From the NCBI GenBank assembly GCA_947472885.1, contig CANJBX010000011.1:1-64000 (forward strand): a stretch of 64,000 nucleotides of DNA, read 5' to 3'. The notes under the pieces were generated by a model, which searched no databases, was not told the DNA's origin, and worked only from the letters and a program-made list of their open reading frames with translations. How positions within the stretch are numbered: position 1 is the first letter of the stretch; each line of letters opens with the position of its first letter. The translations under genes were made by a program, and so were the position numbers. This document shows, piece after piece, positions 58,530 through 64,000 of this stretch. Source of the DNA: Hyphomicrobiaceae bacterium. GTDB lineage: Bacteria > Pseudomonadota > Alphaproteobacteria > Rhizobiales > Xanthobacteraceae.

Positions 58530-59649
58530 TTATGCCGCGGTCTGTTTGATCGTCGGGACACGGATGGTGAGGTTGGCGCGCAGGCCCGCTGGCTGGTAGT
58601 CGAGTTCGACTTCGCCTCACGATTGCTGGTTGATCAGCCGGTCGAGCAGCAGGGAGCCAAAGCCCTTGTGCTGCGGCGCTGACACCGGCGGACCGCCAAT
58701 CTCCACCCAATGCAGCACCAGTTCCGTCCCGGTATCGAATTCCTCGATCTTCCATGAAATCTCGATATTGCCGTTCGGTACGGACAGCGCGCCGTACTTC
58801 GAGGCATTCGTCATCAGTTCGTGGATGCACATGCCAAGCGACACCGCGATATCCGAGGGCAACGATACATTCGGCCCGTCGAGCGCGATGCGGCTTTCCT
58901 GGTTGTGCAGCGCAAGTTCGGTCGTCAGCAGGTCGTTGAGCGAAGTCGAGACCCATTGCTGGTCGATCAGCAACGTGTGGGTATTCGCAAGCGACATGAT
59001 GCGCGCGCGGATGCTGTCGCCGAACTGCGCGAGGCTTCCTGCCGTCTTCAGGCTGAGAAAGATGATCGACTGCACGACCGCGAGCGTATTCTTGACCCGG
59101 TGATGCAATTCGCTGATCAGCAACTTTTGCTGCCGTTCCGCCTCGCGCCGCTGGACAATCTCGCCGCGCAGCGCGATCTGGTCCATCACCAGCGAAGCCA
59201 GATCGCTCAATGTGGCAATGTCGTCAGCCGACCAGTCACGCGGCTTGCCGTCGATGGCGCACAGCGAACCGATCACGCTTCCGTTCGGCAATTTCAGCGG
59301 CACGCCAAGATAGGCAACGACGGCGAGGTCACGCACCGCAAGGTTGTCACTGACGCGGGTATCGGAGCGCGCATCGGTGACAACGAGCGTCTCCTGCGTG
59401 ATGACGACGTGCTGGCAGAATGAGTGCGACAACGGTGTTTCGCGGACCTTGTCAAAGGGACTCGGCAGGCCAAGCTGGCTTTTAAAAAAATTGCCGGTCG
59501 CTATCGACAAGCGAAACCAGCGCCACCGGCGCACCGATGACCTTGCCGACCAGCCGGGTGATGCGGTCAAAAGCTTCTTCGGGGGCGCTGTCGAGCAAGC
59601 CTGTGGCCCGCAAGGACGACAGGCGCTCGGGATCTGTGGTGGTGGTCAT
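58530..59649 (-). pseudogene. GAF-HWE-type histidine kinase broken by a frameshift and an in-frame stop
   Basis: The gene starts MTTTTDPERLSSLRATGLLDSAPEEAFDRITRLV (59649) and encodes a GAF domain, then the phosphoacceptor box ELHHRVKNTLAVVQSI and an ATP-binding region with HELMTNASKYGAL. Two lesions break it: one extra base in an A7 run (59484-59490) shifts frame right after DRQFF, and a TGA at 58617-58619 replaces a conserved glycine before the last 29 codons, which still read GEVELDYQPAGL to a natural TAA at 58530. Repaired, it would be about 372 residues. Such kinases sense redox or light-like signals and feed stress responses. Confidence 0.88.
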
Positions 59650-59726
59650 TTTTCTTCTTGCCGGTTTACGCAAGCCAACTGTTTCAGGCGCTTCCGGTTC
59701 AGGCCAGAGACAATCACACGTGATCG

Positions 59727-60236
59727 TTAATCGCCGGAGGCCAGTGCTTCCAGCATGGCCAGCGCCGTCAGCACCGAACGGTAGCGGATTACGCTGCGGC
59801 CGGGGTCGCCAAAGCGTTCCTCGCGCGCAATCTCGCGGCCGTTGCGCCGCGCCGCCGCAAACTGTACCAGCCCGACGGGTTTTGCATCCGAGCCGCCGCC
59901 CGGGCCGGCAATGCCCGTGATGGCGACGGAAAGTTCCGCCGGCGAGTTTTTCAGCGCGCCTTGCGCCATGGCGAGCGCCGTCTCCGGGCTGACCGCGCCA
60001 AATGTTTCCAGCGTTGCGGCCGGCACACCCAGCATGCGCTGCTTGGCTTCGTTGGAGTAAGTGATGAAGCCGCACAGCACGGCGGCGGATGACCCGGCAA
60101 TTTCGGTGAGCGCGCCAGCGACGAGACCGCCGGTGCAGGACTCGGCAGTCGCGATGGTCAGCTTGCGCTCTGCGCACATGCGGATGATGCGTTGCGCGGT
60201 GGCGAAGGTCTCATAGTCGAACATGGCGCGCGTCAT
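59727..60236 (-). CDS. CinA C-terminal domain protein, nicotinamide-nucleotide amidase (PncC)
   Basis: The 169-residue protein has [35 protein letters not shown] and [20 protein letters not shown], the CinA C-terminal domain that hydrolyses nicotinamide mononucleotide amide. Its ATG overlaps the ispDF stop by four bases (ATGA). Confidence 0.94.
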   Translation of the reverse strand: MTRAMFDYETFATAQRIIRMCAERKLTIATAESCTGGLVAGALTEIAGSSAAVLCGFITYSNEAKQRMLGVPAATLETFGAVSPETALAMAQGALKNSPAELSVAITGIAGPGGGSDAKPVGLVQFAAARRNGREIAREERFGDPGRSVIRYRSVLTALAMLEALASGD

Positions 60237-61420
60237 GATGTGCTGAAATCCTGCCATGGCAGGCGAATGGTGGCTGTTGCGGAAGCTGTCAGTCCTTCGC
60301 CACGCCCGGTGAAGCCCATCTTCTCGCTGGTCGTCGCCTTGATGGCGACGCGGTCGAGCGAGACGCCAGCGATTTCGGCGATGCGTGCGCGGATCGCTTC
60401 GCGGTACGGGCCGACCCGCGGCGCTTCGCAGACGACCGTCACATCGAGATGCCCGATCATGCCGCCGCGCTGACGCACGCGCTCGGCGGCAAACGCAAGG
60501 AAGCGGTCGGAGCTTGCGCCACGCCATTGCGGATCGCTTGGCGGGAAGTGCACGCCGATATCGCCGTCGGCCAGCGCACCCAGGATGGCATCGACCAGTG
60601 CATGCAGCGCGACATCGGCATCCGAATGACCGACCACGCCGCGCGTGTAGGGAATGCGCACGCCACCAAGCATGATGTGGTCGCCGTCGCCAAACGCATG
60701 CACGTCATAGCCGGAGCCGACGCGCACATCGCCAAGAGTTGAAAATTTTGCAGCCATTGCCGTTGCTTCGGCGCGAATGAAATCGTCGGGCGTGGTCAGT
60801 TTGATGTTCTCCGGGTCGCCTTGAAACACGTTCACTTGTGCGCCCGCCCATTCGGCAAGCGAAGCATCGTCGGGAAAGTCGCTGCGGCCTGCGCTCGCCG
60901 CCTTGCGGTGCGCGGCGAGCAGCAGGTCGAACCTGAATGCCTGTGGTGTCTGGATCGTGCGCAATACATTGCGGTCGAGCGTCGCGGTGACGACGCCGCC
61001 ATCGACGATCTTCACCGTGTCGGTAATCGCGAGCGCGGGAACGCCTGCACCTTTCTCACCGGCCGTGATGGCGCGCGCGATCAGGGCCGGCGACACGAAC
61101 GGCCGCGCGGCGTCGTGCACGAGCACCACATCGGGCTTGTGAGGGACGAGGGCTTCGAGACCGGCGAGGACCGACGCTTGCCGGGTCGCGCCGCCTACGA
61201 CCGGCGGCTGCATTGCTATTCCGTCGCAGGCAGCGCGGAAAAGCGGCACGGCATCGGCATGCACGACAGGTTGGATGGTGGAGAAGGCCCCGGCACGCAC
61301 CAGATTATGCAGTACCAGACGGATAACCGGAATGCCGCCGACGGTGCGATATTGCTTGGGCACGCCGCCACCCGCGCGCTCGCCACGTCCGGCCGCCACC
61401 ACGACTGCTGCCACATTCAT
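60233..61420 (-). CDS. ispDF: bifunctional IspD-IspF of the non-mevalonate isoprenoid pathway
   Basis: The 395-residue protein has the IspD cytidylyltransferase domain ([29 protein letters not shown]; residues 1-225) and the IspF cyclase domain ([51 protein letters not shown]; residues about 235-395). It makes CDP-methylerythritol and then the cyclodiphosphate. The fusion is common in alphaproteobacteria. Start at 61420 chosen as the first codon of the conserved [11 protein letters not shown]. Confidence 0.96.
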   Translation of the reverse strand: MNVAAVVVAAGRGERAGGGVPKQYRTVGGIPVIRLVLHNLVRAGAFSTIQPVVHADAVPLFRAACDGIAMQPPVVGGATRQASVLAGLEALVPHKPDVVLVHDAARPFVSPALIARAITAGEKGAGVPALAITDTVKIVDGGVVTATLDRNVLRTIQTPQAFRFDLLLAAHRKAASAGRSDFPDDASLAEWAGAQVNVFQGDPENIKLTTPDDFIRAEATAMAAKFSTLGDVRVGSGYDVHAFGDGDHIMLGGVRIPYTRGVVGHSDADVALHALVDAILGALADGDIGVHFPPSDPQWRGASSDRFLAFAAERVRQRGGMIGHLDVTVVCEAPRVGPYREAIRARIAEIAGVSLDRVAIKATTSEKMGFTGRGEGLTASATATIRLPWQDFSTS

Positions 61421-61622
61421 CGGAACACTCCGCAAAACCTGTGCCTCCGCTTTAGCCTGCCGGGAATGCGGCGCAAATGGCTGATTTTGCCGGAGTTTGG
61501 CGGCTGAAACGGGAATCTGCGGGGTTCTTGTCCATAACCGTTCTTTTTGCAGTGCAGCACTTGCAGGAGCCGTCAAAATGGCTAAACTCTATGCAGAATT
61601 TGATTGGGCTAAATTATAGGCA

Positions 61623-62669
61623 ATGGCGCCAAACCCCACCATAGTTTCCAATACCGGCGAGCCGCGCCTGACCATAGGCGCTATCGCTCTGGCAAACCGG
61701 GCGATTTTGGCACCCATGTCGGGCATCACCGACGCGCCCCATCGCCGTCAGGTCGCCTCCCTTGGTGCCGGTCTCGTCGTATCCGAAATGACTGCCTGTG
61801 CGGCACTGGTCCGCAGCAACCCGATGGCGGTCCTGCGTGTGGAACGCCAGGGCGCCGGCACGCATGTCGTGCAGATCGCCGGCTGCGAAGCCCGATGGAT
61901 GGCGGAAGGCGCTCATATCGCTGAGAATTCCGGCGCGCAGATCATCGACATCAACATGGGCTGCCCGGCCCGCAACGTCACCAACGGACAGTCAGGTTCC
62001 GCGCTGATGCGCGATCTCGATCACGCCGTCAGCCTGATCGAGGCGACGATTGCCGCCGTAAAAGTTCCCGTGACGTTGAAGATGCGACTGGGCTGGGACG
62101 ACAACAGCCACAACGCGCCCGAACTGGCGCGCCGTGCGCAAGCCGCCGGCGTCAAGCTCGTTACCGTGCATGGCCGCACGCGCTGCCAGTTCTATACGGG
62201 CAATGCGAACTGGTCCGCCGTGCGCGCGGTGAAGGATGCGGTTTCAATTCCCGTCGTCGTCAACGGCGATATCAGGAGCTTCGAAGATGCCGATGCCGCA
62301 CTTGCAGCTTCTGGCGCTGACGCGGTGATGGTCGGACGCGGCGTGCAGGGCAGGCCGTGGTTCATCGGTCAGCTTGGACATTACCTCTCGACCGGCGTGC
62401 GCCATCCTGATCCGGCGCTGGAACGTCAACTCGCGCTGCTGTGCGAACTCTACGACGGCATGCTTTCCCATTACGGACGCGGCACCGGCCTGCGCCATGC
62501 GCGCAAGCACCTGAGTTGGGGTCTCGATGTTGCCGCAGCGACCGCGGGCGCGTCGCCCGCGGTCCTGAAGGAATGGCGCGGCAAGGTGCTTACCGCAAAC
62601 GAACCTGCCGTCGTGCTGCGCGGACTGGCGCAGTCGTTTGAATCCTTCGCATGGCAGGTCGCGGCATGA
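61623..62669 (+). CDS. dusB: tRNA-dihydrouridine synthase DusB (NifR3-like)
   Basis: The 348-residue flavoenzyme has [19 protein letters not shown] near residue 22, [51 protein letters not shown] and [12 protein letters not shown]. It reduces uridine in the tRNA D loop. The upstream position and ATGA overlap with ntrB match the nifR3-ntrB-ntrC operon known in this group. Confidence 0.97.
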   Translation: MAPNPTIVSNTGEPRLTIGAIALANRAILAPMSGITDAPHRRQVASLGAGLVVSEMTACAALVRSNPMAVLRVERQGAGTHVVQIAGCEARWMAEGAHIAENSGAQIIDINMGCPARNVTNGQSGSALMRDLDHAVSLIEATIAAVKVPVTLKMRLGWDDNSHNAPELARRAQAAGVKLVTVHGRTRCQFYTGNANWSAVRAVKDAVSIPVVVNGDIRSFEDADAALAASGADAVMVGRGVQGRPWFIGQLGHYLSTGVRHPDPALERQLALLCELYDGMLSHYGRGTGLRHARKHLSWGLDVAAATAGASPAVLKEWRGKVLTANEPAVVLRGLAQSFESFAWQVAA

Positions 62670-63796
62670 GCGTGATGGAATCCACACCGTCCGCACTCGT
62701 CCGCGCCGCCGAAGCGGTGCTGAACGCACTGCCGCATCCGGTCATCGTGGTCAGTCCCGATGGCAAGATCGCGGAAGCAAATTCTGCCGCTGAAAGTTTC
62801 TTCGAAGTCTCCGCCCGCATGCTGCGCCGTAATGCGTTGCGCGACATTGTGCCGTTCGGCAGCCCGCTGCTTGCGCTCGTTGAGCAGGTTCGCCAGCGCA
62901 GCGCGCCGGTCAATGAATACAAGGTCGATCTCTCGACGCCGCGCACGCCGGGCGACCGCATCGTCGATCTTCATGTTGCGCCGCTGACAGAAAAGCCCGG
63001 CCACATTGTCGTGATGCTCCAGGAGCGCACCATGGCCGACAAGATGGACCGTCAGTTGACCCATCGCGGCGCGGCGCGTTCGGTGACGGCGCTGGCGTCC
63101 ATGCTGGCGCATGAAATCAAGAATCCGCTGTCAGGCATTCGTGGCGCGGCGCAGCTGATCGAACAGTCCGCCACCGCCGACGACCGCGCGCTGACCCGGC
63201 TGATCTGCGATGAGACCGACCGTATCGTGAAGCTCGTCGACCGCATGGAAGTGTTCGCCGACGAACGTCCGGTCGAGTGTGTGCCAGTCAATATCCACGC
63301 TGTGCTGGAACATGTGAAACGGCTCGCGCAGTCCGGCTTCGCGCGTAACATCCGCATCGTCGAGGAATACGACCCGTCGTTGCCGATGGTCTACGCCAAC
63401 CGCGATCATCTTATTCAGGTGTTTCTCAATCTTGTGAAAAACGCCGCGGAATCCATCGGTGAACATGCCCATGATGGTGAAATCCAGCTGACCACCGCGT
63501 TCCGCCCTGGCGTGCGCCTGTCGTTACCCGGCTCAAAGGCGCGCGTATCGCTGCCGCTGGAGTTCTGCGTGAAGGACAATGGTCCGGGCGTGCCGGACGA
63601 CCTGATGCCCCACCTTTTCGATCCTTTCGTGACCACGAAAGTATCGGGTAGTGGCCTTGGACTTGCTTTGGTTGCCAAGATCGTTGGCGACCATGGCGGT
63701 ATCATCGAATGTGAATCTCAACCACGACGAACAGTATTTCGCGTACTTATGCCCATGTTTACGGGTGACGACGCCTTGCCGGGTGGCGCTACCTAA
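62666..63796 (+). CDS. ntrB: nitrogen regulation sensor kinase NtrB
   Basis: The 376-residue kinase has a PAS-like domain (residues about 12-115), the phosphoacceptor box [21 protein letters not shown] and the ATPase part with [31 protein letters not shown] and [12 protein letters not shown]. It phosphorylates NtrC when nitrogen is short. Its start overlaps the dusB stop (ATGA). Confidence 0.97.
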   Translation: MSVMESTPSALVRAAEAVLNALPHPVIVVSPDGKIAEANSAAESFFEVSARMLRRNALRDIVPFGSPLLALVEQVRQRSAPVNEYKVDLSTPRTPGDRIVDLHVAPLTEKPGHIVVMLQERTMADKMDRQLTHRGAARSVTALASMLAHEIKNPLSGIRGAAQLIEQSATADDRALTRLICDETDRIVKLVDRMEVFADERPVECVPVNIHAVLEHVKRLAQSGFARNIRIVEEYDPSLPMVYANRDHLIQVFLNLVKNAAESIGEHAHDGEIQLTTAFRPGVRLSLPGSKARVSLPLEFCVKDNGPGVPDDLMPHLFDPFVTTKVSGSGLGLALVAKIVGDHGGIIECESQPRRTVFRVLMPMFTGDDALPGGAT

Positions 63797-63807
63797 AGAG
63801 GACTAAG

Positions 63808-64000
63808 ATGCCCGCGGGAAGTATCCTTGTTGCTGACGACGACGCTGCGATACGGACGGTGTTGAACCAGGCGCTGTCGCGCGCCGGCTACGAAGTCCGT
63901 TCCACCGGCAATGCCGCCACGCTGTGGCGCTGGGTCAGTCAGGGCGACGGCGATCTCGTCATCACCGACGTGGTGATGCCCGACGAGAACGCCTTTGATC
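63808..64000 (+). CDS. ntrC: nitrogen regulation response regulator NtrC (partial, runs off the window)
   Basis: The first 64 codons encode a receiver domain: [35 protein letters not shown] and [16 protein letters not shown], with the phosphorylated aspartate in TDVVMPD. The gene starts 12 bases after ntrB with a GAGGAC ribosome site. The sigma54-activator and DNA-binding domains lie beyond the window. Confidence 0.93.
   Translation, partial: MPAGSILVADDDAAIRTVLNQALSRAGYEVRSTGNAATLWRWVSQGDGDLVITDVVMPDENAFD

Overview
The window looks like a chromosomal segment of a GC-rich alphaproteobacterium of the order Hyphomicrobiales, probably near Nitrobacteraceae/Xanthobacteraceae (Bradyrhizobium, Rhodopseudomonas, Pseudolabrys-like). 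The evidence is the gene order lexA-moeA-moaC-trpC-trpD-trpG-trpE-ppiD / tpiA-secG-pyrG / kdsA / eno / pdhA-pdhB-DUF5076-pdhC-lpd-lipA / cinA-ispDF / dusB-ntrB-ntrC, a PdhB with an N-terminal lipoyl domain, an alphaproteobacterial SOS box (GTTC-N7-GTTC) before lexA, and a palindromic repeat ending in GCAATGACGG. The genus call is inference.

Region 1 (1 to about 26,000) is accessory and catabolic. It holds a remnant of a TctA permease, an FAD amine oxidase, a frameshifted cupin, a frameshifted cyclase, three stand-alone tricarboxylate-type periplasmic binding proteins (Bug family), a fumarylacetoacetase-fold hydrolase, two luciferase-like flavin monooxygenases, an alpha/beta hydrolase and an IS3-family transposase scrap. 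From 12,383 to 25,734 a block is bracketed by two copies of the same 12-bp-arm palindrome. It carries a third Bug protein, an IclR regulator, a UbiD-type decarboxylase, a complete branched-chain-type ABC importer (binding protein, LivH, a fused LivM-LivG, LivF), an alpha/beta hydrolase, an orphan molybdenum hydroxylase large subunit and a phthalate-dioxygenase-like Rieske oxygenase. Together these suggest uptake and ring attack or decarboxylation of an aromatic acid whose identity the sequence does not show. A decayed tRNA-Thr-like sequence lies where this block meets the core chromosome.

Region 2 (about 26,200 to 64,000) is core metabolism: SOS control (lexA), molybdopterin and tryptophan synthesis, a periplasmic folding factor, glycolysis (tpiA, eno), protein export (secG), CTP synthesis, KDO synthesis (kdsA), queuosine synthesis (queF), pyruvate dehydrogenase with lipoate synthesis, ubiquinone binding (coq10-like), isoprenoid synthesis (ispDF), tRNA dihydrouridine synthesis and nitrogen control (ntrBC, the latter cut by the window end). 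Poorly known genes are scattered between them: a secreted protein with a papain-like Cys/His layout, a GIY-YIG-like small protein, an Ala/Lys-tailed DUF5076 protein, a Tyr/Pro-rich membrane protein, a secreted HExxH protein flanked by two copies of the coq10 3' end, and a histidine kinase gene broken by both a homopolymer frameshift and an in-frame stop.

No CRISPR array, prophage, rRNA, intact tRNA or recognisable defence system was seen. The most unusual features are the paired palindromes around the catabolic block, the tRNA-like scar at its edge, the coq10 3'-end duplication, the nested hairpin leader before the Rieske oxygenase and several single-base homopolymer lesions.
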